From NCBI GenBank assembly GCA_019828595.1, contig JAHQRK010000031.1, positions 372,001 through 436,000 on the forward strand: a DNA stretch of 64,000 bases, written 5' to 3'. The DNA comes from Aphanomyces cochlioides (Eukaryota > Oomycota > Saprolegniomycetes > Saprolegniales > Verrucalvaceae). Position numbers and translations under genes: made by a program. The notes under the pieces are model-generated. The model was not told the origin of the DNA. It saw only the letters and a program-made list of their open reading frames with translations, and made no database searches. Below are positions 10,016 to 19,360 of this stretch, one piece after another. How positions within the stretch are numbered: position 1 is the first letter of the stretch; each line of letters begins with the position of its first letter.

Positions 10016-10230
10016 GAGTAATTTTTACATACAAACGTCAAGTCAACAAATGAGCAATTTTTACATACAAACGCCAAGTCAACAAATGAGCAATTTTTAT
10101 ATACTTTATCCAAGTACAAAATGAGCAATTTTTACATACAAACGCCAAGTCAACAAATGAGCAATTTTTATATACTTTATCCAAGTACAAAATGAGCAAT
10201 TTTTACATACAAACGCCAAGTCAAAAAAAG
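10016..10230 (+). repeat. 36-bp alternating minisatellite in Helitron 5' region
   Basis: Two ~36-bp unit types alternate, both starting AATGAGCAATTTTTA and differing in the second half (ACATACAAACGCCAAG versus TATACTTTATCCAAG). Copies 2 and 3 hold fewer units at the same place, so the array is length-variable between otherwise nearly identical elements. Confidence 0.75.
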
Positions 10231-10730
10231 AGTAATTTGAGACAAGTTCGTTCATGCACCCATGATGCTGGACGTGGCAGTTGTCGATAATATTAATAAT
10301 CATTCCACATACAAAATGAAAATATTGTCCTACTATTTAAAATAATACCTGCCAAAGACGAGATGAATGGCAGTTGAGTTTTTCTGGGACGATGCAAGGT
10401 GAAATGCATGTCTTAGGATAGCTTCACTCGGGCAGATAAGGCCGCTGAATAAGTGGTCAACACACTGTGCAGTAGGGTGACGAGCCCTTTCTGCCACTTT
10501 AAGCCATACCCTGGCCAGAGGCTTGGACTCCGAAAGGCGAATTCCGACGCGATATGCGAATGTTACGAAGTAGGGCCTTTTTGGCTCGAAATACCGGACA
10601 TTATCATAGAGCAGCCAGGGACAGCTATAACGTGTGTTTTTACTGTATTTTCATATTGACTTTGGACGAGTAAATCCTCTCCCCATAGTTCAACTTTTTA
10701 CAGTAAGGGGACAATGTGTAACGTTGGTTA

Positions 10731-10920
10731 CCACTATTGCAACTGATGGTGCTACTTTTTTTGATGGAGTACCACTGTTGATAGTGGGCCTACGGCGAGT
10801 AGATTGAAACACTTCAGGGGTGTTTCATGATACTTAGCAGGTGTATTACCCAGTATCAAAGTTTCAACCCATTGGATGTACGAGTTCAATACGCGATATT
10901 AAACAAAGTGATGTTTAATA
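10731..10920 (+). other. Hairpin-rich leader upstream of Helitron ORF1
   Basis: Consecutive inverted repeats are CCACTAT/ATAGTGG (10731-10787), GAAACAC/GTGTTTC (10806-10826), GATACT/AGTATC (10829-10857) and TATTAAAC/GTTTAATA (10897-10920). The block is conserved in copies 2 and 3. It could be a structured 5' UTR, a replication signal or the remnant of an older insertion. Confidence 0.45.
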
Positions 10921-11055
10921 AATACCGCGAACTCTGTACGATTTATGAAAGAAATGAGTAGTATTTTCTGGCAAACCACATTATGTTAAGCTTAAGTGGC
11001 GGGACACATAGCCACAGTATTTTTACGATCCAATCACATTATCATTTTTGTGTTG

Positions 11056-11535
11056 ATGTTTTTGTATGAACATTTGTCTGACGCAGTTTTCTGCGTAGAA
11101 AATAACAACTACTCGGCCTCTAAGAAAGGCAATGGCAATCATGACAATGACAATCAAGGACATGCGATCGATAACTCCGAACCTGGCAAGCAAGCAGAGC
11201 GGAATGAAGTGCATGCTACCGCACAAGAGTCTGCATCAACTGGAGCTAATGGCTGGGCTGTGGATGACGATGCCTTGAATCAGGGCAATATTAACGACGA
11301 GGCGGCTATGAGAAAGGCCAAGAAGGCGGAGTACAACAAACGTGCTCGCGAAAAGAAACGGCAAGCTCTCCTGGATGAAGTCGACGAAGAGGTGGCAATG
11401 GAAAAATCTAAAAAGGCGGAGTACAACAATCGTGCTCGCGAAAAGAAACGGCATGCTATCGTGGAAGACTTCGACAAAGAGGTGGCTATGAAAAGATCCA
11501 AGAAGGCGGAATACAACAAACGTGCTCGCGAATAA
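11056..11535 (+). CDS. Helitron ORF1: basic/acidic repeat protein, N-terminal part of RepHel
   Basis: ATG at 11056 gives 159 residues ending at TAA 11533-11535; the frame is open further upstream without an ATG. The first ~20 residues are hydrophobic and aromatic. An Asn/Asp-rich segment follows, then 2.5 tandem repeats of 30 residues (KKAEYNKRAREKKR followed by an acidic linker). Basic repeats of this style occur at the N-termini of Helitron proteins. After the TAA the same frame remains open to 11760 with protein-like acidic sequence, so this is probably the broken beginning of one large RepHel protein. Copies at 18526 and 25271 are identical apart from one residue and share the stop. Confidence 0.6.
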   Translation: MFLYEHLSDAVFCVENNNYSASKKGNGNHDNDNQGHAIDNSEPGKQAERNEVHATAQESASTGANGWAVDDDALNQGNINDEAAMRKAKKAEYNKRAREKKRQALLDEVDEEVAMEKSKKAEYNNRAREKKRHAIVEDFDKEVAMKRSKKAEYNKRARE

Positions 11536-11890
11536 AAGCACAACACTGAGGTTGCGAATCAAGGGCGGGGTGCCATCATTTTGCACCATACGGACATGGA
11601 TCAGAGCGACGAAGAGGAAACCAAGGAGGGAGAAGACGGAATCCATTATCACGCTCAAAATGACCATCATCTCAAGATTCTGGCAGCTCAGGAGCAAGAA
11701 GATCGCGAGCGCAGAGTTGACAATCGAAGGATCTATGCTGCGCTACAACCTACCGTATGAATGAAGGAGGTGAAGAAGAAACCAAGGAAGAAGATATTTC
11801 CGATGGAAATGTGGATTGCAACACTGACAATCAATTACTTGCCTTGGCAAATGCTGATCCTCCGCTAAACGTGGATGTGGATTTGATTGA
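11536..11890 (+). pseudogene. Broken linker between Helitron ORF1 and Rep
   Basis: The frame of ORF1 stays open after its TAA to a TGA at 11758-11760 (acidic, DEEETKEGED). A second frame then carries another acidic stretch (ETKEEDISDGNVDCNTD) to a TAA at 11913-11915. The Rep frame opens at 11891. This looks like coding sequence broken by one stop and about two frameshifts. A GTATGA at 11755 could be a 5' splice site, but I found no acceptor that joins the frames cleanly. The same arrangement is present in all three copies. Confidence 0.45.
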
Positions 11891-14056
11891 TGTACCTCCT
11901 CGGAGCAAGGATTAAGTCTCCGGAATAAACCCAAGGGTCGCCCGAAGAAGAAGAGTGCTCACAACAGTGCACGCGTCAGTTTCGATGACTTTGATGAATC
12001 ATTGGTGCCTCTTCATACTATTGAGCAGCGTTCGATTTGCCGCCATTGCGAAGCGAAGATTTGGCCAGGCGAAGAAAAGGACTGCTGCGGTGGAGGCTCT
12101 CGAGTGCTGCCTGTTGCTACCTGGCCTGACACACCCGAGTTTCGCGAATACATTGCTTTGTTCAAAACCAGAGGGTTTGTCAATAACACTCGCCGGTACA
12201 ATGCCCTCTTTGCCTTTACATCTATTGGTACCCAAGAAATTATTCACGGCAACGGTGGGCCGAGATCTTATACAATCCAAGGCGCTTTGCATCATTTGAT
12301 TGGACCACTGTTGCCTGCGGACGAAGAACAAGCCAGTTACGCCCAGATCTACATTACGGATCCTGAAACGCAAGCAAGCATACGACGAAGAATGCTTGGG
12401 GGAAATCTTAATGTGTCAACTGTGACGAAAATCCAGCGTCTACTACTACAACACAACGCGTTCACCCAGCTGTACAAGCATGCGAAGGATATTCCAAAGG
12501 ATGACGACATGAGAATTGTGCTCACTGCTCAGCCTCGAAGCAACAGCCGAACGCATAACCTTCCTACGTGTTCTGAAATCGCTGTTCTTTTTTCAGAAAC
12601 GTCCAAGTCAGGGCGTCATATCTTACTGCATGGTATTGATGGCCCCGTACTCAGCGAAGTTCAGCGAAACTATCACGTTGGTAAACATGTGCGTTTGGAT
12701 CGACAACCTGGGGAACAACGCTTATTTCGCATTAAGGAATTTCATTCGGCATATGACCCGCTTCAATACCCTTTGCTCTTTCCCACTGGGACTTTGGGGT
12801 GGTCGTTTGACAACAAGAGCGGTCGCAATCATGAAAACGTGAGTTTGAACGATTATGCTCGGTACCATTTGCACGAGCGCGGTGCATTCTCTCCATTACA
12901 TGCCAGCGGACCTCTATTTCAAGTGTTTGCAGTCGACAATTTTGCAAAGGTGGAAAACCAAAGGCTTCGATATATTCGTGACCAAACCAACAACCTCCGC
13001 AGCGACACGTACCGCGCACTTCATGACGCTGTTTCGCATGATGTGGACCTCAAAAGCATTGGAAAAAGGACTGTTTTGCCGTCATCTTACACGGGTGGAC
13101 CTCGGTACATGAGACAACGTTACCTTGACGCCATGGCAATTGTTCGCAAGTTCGGTCGACCAGACCTTTTTATCACTGTGACATGCAATCCAAAGTGGGT
13201 TGAAATCGACAGGGAGCTGGAATTGGCGAAAGACGACTATGGATTTAAACGATCTCCAGCTGATCGACCTGACTTAGTGACGCGCATGTTCCGTCTCAAG
13301 CTCTTAGCCATTGAAGCCATGCTGTACAAGGGGGAAGTTTTGGGTCGACAAGCTGCGTGTGTTCGTGTTGTCGAATTCCAAAAGCGTGGTCTGCCTCATG
13401 CCCATATATTGGTCATATTCACTGGGGACGACAAAATCAAGACAGCTGCCGATATTGACAGTATTATCAGTGCAGAAATCCCCGACAAGGAAAAGAATCC
13501 AAGACTGCACGAAATTGTTACAACCTGCATGATTCACAAATGCAGCGACCGATGCCTGGAAAACGGGAAGTGCAAGAAAAACTTTTCAAAAGCATACTGC
13601 AACGAAACATCAGAAGGCAGTGATGGATATCCACTCTACCGTCGTCGCCGCTCTTCGGCAGAGCGGCCCTCTGAGTATACCAACCAATATGTTATTCCGT
13701 ACTGCCCAACGTTGAGTGCCATGTTCGACTGCCACATCAATGTCGAGGCGTGTACAAGTATATCTGCAGTCAAGTACCTGTACAAGTACATCTACAAGGG
13801 CTCAGACCGCTCAAATTATCAAGTTGAGTCCGGTGAACTTGACGAAATCAAGCAATACCAAGATGCCCGCTATGTATCGTGCTGTGAGGCCCTCACACGC
13901 ATTTTCTCTTTCGACATGTTCAAACGATCTCACGCTGTCGAGAACCTCGAAATACACTTGGAAGGTGAACAAGTTGTATGCATTCCTACCGACCGCCCGA
14001 TGAGCCCTCAGGAATTGGCAAGGAGGAACCGGACGAAACTCACCGTGTTTTTTTAA
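11891..14056 (+). CDS. Helitron Rep half (HUH endonuclease, Helitron-like N domain)
   Basis: The Rep domain nicks and joins single strands during rolling-circle transposition. The frame is open from 11891; no ATG lies near its start, which suggests it once continued from ORF1. An AT-hook (GRPKKK) comes first, then a Cys/His segment (CRHCEAKIW, CCGG) of zinc-finger type, and the conserved block FITVTCNPKWVEI. The HUH motif GLPHAHIL lies near 13,391-13,411, and the tyrosine region KYLYKYIYKG near 13,770. The frame ends at TAA 14054-14056, but coding sequence continues in the same frame into the helicase. That stop is shared by all three copies. Confidence 0.9.
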   Translation, partial: CTSSEQGLSLRNKPKGRPKKKSAHNSARVSFDDFDESLVPLHTIEQRSICRHCEAKIWPGEEKDCCGGGSRVLPVATWPDTPEFREYIALFKTRGFVNNTRRYNALFAFTSIGTQEIIHGNGGPRSYTIQGALHHLIGPLLPADEEQASYAQIYITDPETQASIRRRMLGGNLNVSTVTKIQRLLLQHNAFTQLYKHAKDIPKDDDMRIVLTAQPRSNSRTHNLPTCSEIAVLFSETSKSGRHILLHGIDGPVLSEVQRNYHVGKHVRLDRQPGEQRLFRIKEFHSAYDPLQYPLLFPTGTLGWSFDNKSGRNHENVSLNDYARYHLHERGAFSPLHASGPLFQVFAVDNFAKVENQRLRYIRDQTNNLRSDTYRALHDAVSHDVDLKSIGKRTVLPSSYTGGPRYMRQRYLDAMAIVRKFGRPDLFITVTCNPKWVEIDRELELAKDDYGFKRSPADRPDLVTRMFRLKLLAIEAMLYKGEVLGRQAACVRVVEFQKRGLPHAHILVIFTGDDKIKTAADIDSIISAEIPDKEKNPRLHEIVTTCMIHKCSDRCLENGKCKKNFSKAYCNETSEGSDGYPLYRRRRSSAERPSEYTNQYVIPYCPTLSAMFDCHINVEACTSISAVKYLYKYIYKGSDRSNYQVESGELDEIKQYQDARYVSCCEALTRIFSFDMFKRSHAVENLEIHLEGEQVVCIPTDRPMSPQELARRNRTKLTVFF

Positions 14057-14182
14057 CTGTGCCGTGAAAACAGTGATTCACAAGCACTTGCGCGTGAATG
14101 TCTGTATCATGATATCCCCGAGCATTTCGTATGGAACTCAAAGCTCCGCAAGTGGACATCACGTAAAAGGGGTGGTGATCGT

Positions 14183-16198
14183 ATGATCGGGAGGATGCTG
14201 ACGGTGTCACCCCGCTCGGGAGACTGTTTTTTTATGCGAATGCTCTTATGCTACCGACGAGGTCCGACCTCGCACGAAGATTTGCGAACCGTCAATGGCG
14301 TGGTTCATCAGACGTTCAAGTCAGCCGCACTTGCCCTTGGCTTTCTTGAAAATGACGAGGAATGGCTAACCTGCATGCGAGAAGCAACTGAAACAGCAAC
14401 TCCCTATGAGCTCCGAACACTTTTTGTCAGTATTCTGATTCACTGTGAACCTGCGGACGCACGAGGGCTATGGAACAAATTCGAAGATGAAATGAGGCAA
14501 GATTTTCACCGCATGTACCCCGACGATTCTCAAAAATCTACAGCTTTCGCAATTCAGGCTTTATCAAGATGCCTCGAGTCGAATGCATCAAGCTTGGATC
14601 GTTTTCCGGAGCTTCCACAGCTTGCACATTTCGAACAATATTTTGCTCTTGAGGAAACAAACAGGGGCCGTCAATCCAACCGATTAGTGGCTATGGAATC
14701 TTCGCACAACCAAGAACAAATCCAAGGCATTTTGGAAGGCAAGTCTACGATGACCGAAGAGCACGAGGTCTTCTACAACGACGTTATGAGCGAGATTACG
14801 AAGGAAAGTACTGTTCGAAGAGGCAAAGTATATTTTCTCGAAGGTGAGGGCGGCTCAGGGAAGACGTTTATCTCAAACATTTTACTGGCTCAAGTGCGCT
14901 CAATGAACAAAATTGCGTTGGCTGTTGCTTCGTCCGGACTTGCTGCTCTGAATTTGATCGGAGGTACAACTGCGCATTCGAGATTCTGTCTTCCAAGATC
15001 ATTGCACGAGCTTAGCCGATGTGACGTTCGGAAGCAGTCACATCTTGCGGAACTTTTACGTCTCACAGAACTTATCATTTGGGACGAGTGTTCGATGATG
15101 CACAAGTATGCTGTGGAGGCCGTTGATCACATGCTACAAGATTTGATGGACAACGCGCTTCCTTTTGGTGGAAAGGTCGTCATATTCTCGGGCGACTTCA
15201 AGCAAATGCTTCCAGTCATTTTGAAGGGCACACCTGGGCTAATCCTCGAAGCATGCTTGAAGAACAGCTACCTTTGGAGAAATATCGCACAGTTTCATCT
15301 GACGGTGAACATGAGGTTGACCAACAACAACTCAGAGAGTGTTCGAGAGTTTGCTGCATTGCTCAAGTCTATTGGTCATGGAACATACCCCACATGTACC
15401 GAACTCGGTGCCGATTACATTCGACTACCTGATGATTTGGCGATTCCATACAAGTCGCCTGATGATTTGGGGTCATTTTTAAACAACGTCTATCAAGACA
15501 TGAATAACCTGCGCATCAATGCACTTAGATCGTACTTTGGATGTCGAGCTATCCTTGCACCCAAACACAGTGTTGTTGCTGACATCAACACAACACTTCT
15601 TGAGCGACTCACTTCCGACTGCGAAATGACATATTTGTCCGCCGATTCTGTTGCTGACAAACCCAACCCGGACACAAATGCATGCGAGTTCCCCATCGAG
15701 TTTCTGAATTCTATAGACATCAACAACTTCCCCAGCCACAAGTTGCATTTGAAAGTTGGTTGCCCCATTATTCTGCTTCGTAATTTGTGTACTTCGGAAG
15801 GCATGTGCAACGGAACACGTTTAATTGTTCTTGAGCTGAAAACACGATGTATCAAGGCTCAAATTATGAACGGCTCCCACTCGAACAAGATCGTTTACAT
15901 TCCCCGAACTACTACAATTCACGATGGTGAGCAAAACAATTACCCATTTGAGCTACGCAGAAGACAATTTCCTGTTCAAGTTGCCTTTGCAATGACGATT
16001 CACAAGGCTCAAGGTCAAACGATTTCTCACGTGGGCGTCTACCTTCCAGAAGCCGTCTTCTCGCATGGACAGCTTTACGTCGCCATGTCAAGAGCCCAAG
16101 CAAAAGGCAACATTAAGTTTTTGGTCGCCAATGGACAGTACGATGGACTGCCTGGAATCTACACGAAAAACATTGTGTATCAAGAAGCATTAGAATAG
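14183..16198 (+). CDS. Helitron helicase half (Pif1-like, superfamily 1)
   Basis: The helicase unwinds DNA during Helitron strand displacement. ATG is at 14183, but the frame is open from 14057, directly after the Rep stop, and the intervening residues (YHDIPEHFVWN) are typical RepHel linker. Motifs are Walker A GEGGSGKTF (about residue 221), Walker B IIWDECSMM, FSGDFKQMLPV, and the C-terminal HKAQGQTI and QLYVAMSRA. All core helicase motifs are intact over 671 residues. It could be expressed alone or by readthrough of the TAA; as a separate protein it would lack the endonuclease. Confidence 0.92.
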   Translation: MIGRMLTVSPRSGDCFFMRMLLCYRRGPTSHEDLRTVNGVVHQTFKSAALALGFLENDEEWLTCMREATETATPYELRTLFVSILIHCEPADARGLWNKFEDEMRQDFHRMYPDDSQKSTAFAIQALSRCLESNASSLDRFPELPQLAHFEQYFALEETNRGRQSNRLVAMESSHNQEQIQGILEGKSTMTEEHEVFYNDVMSEITKESTVRRGKVYFLEGEGGSGKTFISNILLAQVRSMNKIALAVASSGLAALNLIGGTTAHSRFCLPRSLHELSRCDVRKQSHLAELLRLTELIIWDECSMMHKYAVEAVDHMLQDLMDNALPFGGKVVIFSGDFKQMLPVILKGTPGLILEACLKNSYLWRNIAQFHLTVNMRLTNNNSESVREFAALLKSIGHGTYPTCTELGADYIRLPDDLAIPYKSPDDLGSFLNNVYQDMNNLRINALRSYFGCRAILAPKHSVVADINTTLLERLTSDCEMTYLSADSVADKPNPDTNACEFPIEFLNSIDINNFPSHKLHLKVGCPIILLRNLCTSEGMCNGTRLIVLELKTRCIKAQIMNGSHSNKIVYIPRTTTIHDGEQNNYPFELRRRQFPVQVAFAMTIHKAQGQTISHVGVYLPEAVFSHGQLYVAMSRAQAKGNIKFLVANGQYDGLPGIYTKNIVYQEALE

Positions 16199-16669
16199 TC
16201 AGGACTTCATAAAACTTCATCCATAACTAACAAACGTTATCATGTTCTTACAAATATATACACTGTGTTGTTGTGGAATTGCCGTGACTTCCTGGATCAA
16301 GTCCAATTGCATCGTACCGATGAATTGGACAATAAATCCTCGAGATTAGCTAACCCCAAACTACGCACCTAAAACTTAGATTCAACGATAGAGTATTACA
16401 AGAGGAAGAAGTAGGTGGTTGTCAACCAACGATGACCTCGATCTACTCATCGATCGCACAGATTGTGCAATCTGAACTTGGGTATATGATTTATCTCCTG
16501 ACGAAAAAAACATATTCGTCAGTCAACAGTAGCCAATCAGAATCCTCAGCGTTAACTTATTTTTTTTACTTCGAACTGGGCCTGAATCAAATTCAAAATT
16601 CATAGTATGGCTTCAAACGTTTCATGTGTGTGAGCAAATCTTTGTTATTTCCAAAGCAAAACGCTCCAC

Positions 16670-16698
16670 CCAGGGGCGTAGCCCTGGCCTCACCCTAG
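16670..16698 (+). other. Helitron copy 1 3' terminus (hairpin + CTAG)
   Basis: CCAGGG/CCCTGG stem (16670-16687, loop GCGTAG), spacer CCTCACC, then CTAG. The next base starts copy 2. Identical termini occur at 24140-24168 and 31529-31557. Confidence 0.9.
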
Positions 16699-16956
16699 TC
16701 TATTACTTAAGGCTCTAACGCAACACGTAAGTACGAGACTAAGTACGAGAGTAATTTTTACATACAAACGTCAAGTCAACAAATGAGCAATTTTTACATA
16801 CAAACGCCAAGTCAAAAAAAGAGTAATTTGAGACTAGTTCGTTCATGCACCCATGATGCTGGACGTGGCAGTTGTCGATAATATTAATAATCATTCCACA
16901 TACAAAATGAAAATATTGTCCTACTATTTAAAATAATACCTGCCAAAGACAAGATG

Positions 16957-17787
16957 GGCGCTCCTCCAAAGGAACCCCACTGGACACTTTCAACCTGTGT
17001 TAAACCTTCCGCATAATTATCCGGATATCCATGGAAACATCCAAGGAAATATCCATGGATATACGGATAATTATCCGAAAATCCATGGATATTTCCTTGG
17101 ACGGAACAAAGTGACATGGAATGCAATGAACGCTGTCATGTATTAGATGTAGGTTTTACGAATAGCTATCACTAAGCCTTTAAAATACATACTACCTACC
17201 TGTTGCGTTTTGCTTCGTCACATGAACTGATCAAGGTAAGATTGAAGGTCATCAGTTTGAACACCTCGCATGGCCTTCAAGTACTGTTTCACACGTACTT
17301 CCCACACACCTTCATTTGACTGTGAGTTTCATTCAACAGGGGTTTCAACTTACTTTCATGCACCATTCAACAGCGGCTGACTCGCTGACTGTTTCCTTCA
17401 TAACCCTGTCGAACGTGTAGTCCGAGACATCGGACAAGTCATATAGACTGTCTATTGCAAATTTCGAAATGTATGTCCAGACAAGTGAATGGCTCTTATT
17501 GTTTGTGTTTAGTGGGTTTCAACTGGAGTGGTATTCTATTTCTAAGTATAAGGATTGGATGGTTCTCTTTCAATGGCGCGCATTCGTGGGGTCAGATTGG
17601 AGTTTATAGTGTATTCTAAGTATAAGGATTGGATGGTTCTCTTTCAATGGCGCGCATTCGTGGGGTCAGATTGGAGTTTATAGTGTTTCTGGATAATCGA
17701 TTCTTTTATCTGGATACAAAATCAATTCGTCATTTGTCCGTTAATACAGGTTGAAAGAGTCCAGTGGGGTTCCTTTGGAGGAGCGCC
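16957..17787. mobile_element. MITE-like insertion, ~47-bp TIRs and 8-bp target duplication
   Basis: GGCGCTCCTCCAAAGGAACC at 16957 is mirrored by its reverse complement ending at 17787, and the TIRs match over about 47 bp with few mismatches. Flanking octamers are ACAAGATG (16949-16956) and ACGAGATG (17788-17795). Copies 1 and 3 show the empty site. No protein is encoded. The interior has palindromic ATCCATGGATA/GGATAATTATCC words near 17,020-17,100 and a 74-bp tandem duplication. An 8-bp duplication fits hAT-like, Merlin-like or P-like elements; the TIR sequence does not let me choose. Confidence 0.82.
17541..17686 (+). repeat. 74-bp tandem duplication inside the MITE
   Basis: Two units starting TCTAAGTATAAGGATTGGAT at 17541 and 17615 are identical through GGAGTTTATAGTGT. 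Confidence 0.85.
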
Positions 17788-18525
17788 ACGAGATGCATGG
17801 CAATTGGGTTTTTCTGGGACGATGCAAGGTGAGATGCATGTCTTAGGATAGCTTCACTCGGGCAGAAAAGGCCGCTGAATAAGCGGTCAACACACTGTGC
17901 AGTAGGGTGACGAGCCCTTTCTGCCACTTTAAGCCATACTCTGGCCAGAGGCTTGGACTCCGAAAGGCGAATTCCGACGCGATCAAAAAAATTTAAAAAA
18001 TAAAAATTTTATATATGCGAATGTTACGAAGTAGGGCCTTTTTGGCTCGAAATACCGGACATTTTCATAGAGCAGCCAGGGACAGCAGGGACAGCTAAAA
18101 CGTGTGGTTTTACTGTATTTTCATATTGACTTTGGACGAGTAAATCCTCTCCCCATAGTTCAACTTTTTACAGTAAGGGGACAATGTGTAACGTTGGTTA
18201 CCACTATTGCAACTGATGGTGCTACTTTTTTTGATGGAGTACCACTGTTGATAGTGGGCCTACGGCGAGTAGATTGAAACACTTCAGGGGTGTTTCATGA
18301 TACTTAGCAGGTGTATTACCCAGTATCAAAGTTTCAACCCATTGGATGTACGAGTTCAATACGCGATATTAAACAAAGTGATGTTTAATAAATACCGCGA
18401 ACTCTGTACGATTTATGAAAGAAATGAGTAGTATTTTCTGGCAAACCACATTATGTTAAGCTTAAGTGGCGGGACACATAGCCACAGTATTTTTACGATC
18501 CAATCACATTATCATTTTTGTGTTG

Positions 18526-19005
18526 ATGTTTTTGTATGAACATTTGTCTGACGCAGTTTTCTGCGTAGAAAATAACAACTACTCGGCCTCTAAGAAAGGC
18601 AATGGCAATCATGACAATGACAATCAAGGACATGCGATCGATAACTCCGAACCTGGCAAGCAAGCAGAGCGGAATGAAGTGCATGCTACCGCACAAGAGT
18701 CTGCATCAACTGGAGCTAATGGCTGGGCTGTGGATGACGATGCCTTGAATCAGGGCAATATTAACGACGAGGCGGCTATGAGAAAGGCCAAGAAGGCGGA
18801 GTACAACAAACGTGCTCGCGAAAAGAAACGGCAAGCTCTCCTGGATGAAGTCGACGAAGAGGTGGCAATGGAAAAATCTAAAAAGGCGGAGTACAACAAT
18901 CGTGCTCGCGAAAAGAAACGGCATGCTATCGTGGAAGACTTCGACAAAGAGGTGGCTATGAAAAGATCCAAGAAGGCGGAATACAACAAACGTGCTCGCG
19001 AATAA
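18526..19005 (+). CDS. Helitron ORF1, copy 2
   Basis: Same 159-residue product as 11056-11535, with the 30-residue basic/acidic tandem repeats (KKAEYNKRAREKKR) and the same TAA at the same codon. No residue differences from copy 1 were noticed. It lies 520 bp before the Rep frame, with the same broken linker between (19006-19360). Confidence 0.6.
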   Translation: MFLYEHLSDAVFCVENNNYSASKKGNGNHDNDNQGHAIDNSEPGKQAERNEVHATAQESASTGANGWAVDDDALNQGNINDEAAMRKAKKAEYNKRAREKKRQALLDEVDEEVAMEKSKKAEYNNRAREKKRHAIVEDFDKEVAMKRSKKAEYNKRARE

Positions 19006-19360
19006 AAGCACAACACTGAGGTTGCGAATCAAGGGCGGGGTGCCATCATTTTGCACCATACGGACATGGATCAGAGCGACGAAGAGGAAACCAAGGAGGG
19101 AGAAGACGGAATCCATTATCACGCTCAAAATGACCATCATCTCAAGATTCTGGCAGCTCAGGAGCAAGAAGATCGCGAGCGCAGAGTTGACAATCGAAGG
19201 ATCTATGCTGCGCTACAACCTACCGTATGAATGAAGGAGGTGAAGAAGAAACCAAGGAAGAAGATATTTCCGATGGAAATGTGGATTGCAACACTGACAA
19301 TCAATTACTTGCCTTGGCAAATGCTGATCCTCCGCTAAACGTGGATGTGGATTTGATTGA

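Larger units (their letters stand above)
9966..16698 (+). mobile_element. Helitron copy 1 of a head-to-tail trimer
   Basis: The 5' end is TC, preceded by A at 9965 (TCTATTACTTAAGGC...). The 3' end is CTAG at 16695-16698, preceded by an 11-nt spacer and a 6-bp hairpin. These are canonical Helitron termini. The element carries a basic repeat protein (11056-11535), a RepHel N-terminal half (to 14056) and a Pif1-like helicase half (14183-16198). Copy 2 begins at the next base, 16699, with the same TC end. The 470 bases after the helicase are non-coding except for the terminal hairpin. Of the three, this copy alone keeps the frame at the G-run near 12402. Confidence 0.92.

Noticed and set aside
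10016..10230. CRISPR-like regularly spaced repeats
   Set aside because: The units are contiguous minisatellite repeats in a eukaryotic Helitron, without distinct spacers or cas genes.
10453..10659. Short frames in Helitron 5' regions (also 24692-24874 plus and 17730-17927 minus)
   Set aside because: Not conserved as frames across the three copies, being disrupted by small indels.
11236..11697. Long antisense frames opposite Helitron ORF1 (also 18706-19167, 25451-25912)
   Set aside because: They are shadows of the 90-bp coding repeats on the other strand; no motif and no start context.
11755..11915. Intron starting GTATGA in the Helitron linker
   Set aside because: The interval is strongly acidic protein-like sequence in another frame, and no acceptor gave a clean join.
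14045..14060. Programmed -1 frameshift at the T-run TTTTTTTAAC between Rep and helicase
   Set aside because: The helicase is in the same frame as Rep; slipping -1 or +1 leads quickly to stops, so only readthrough would help.
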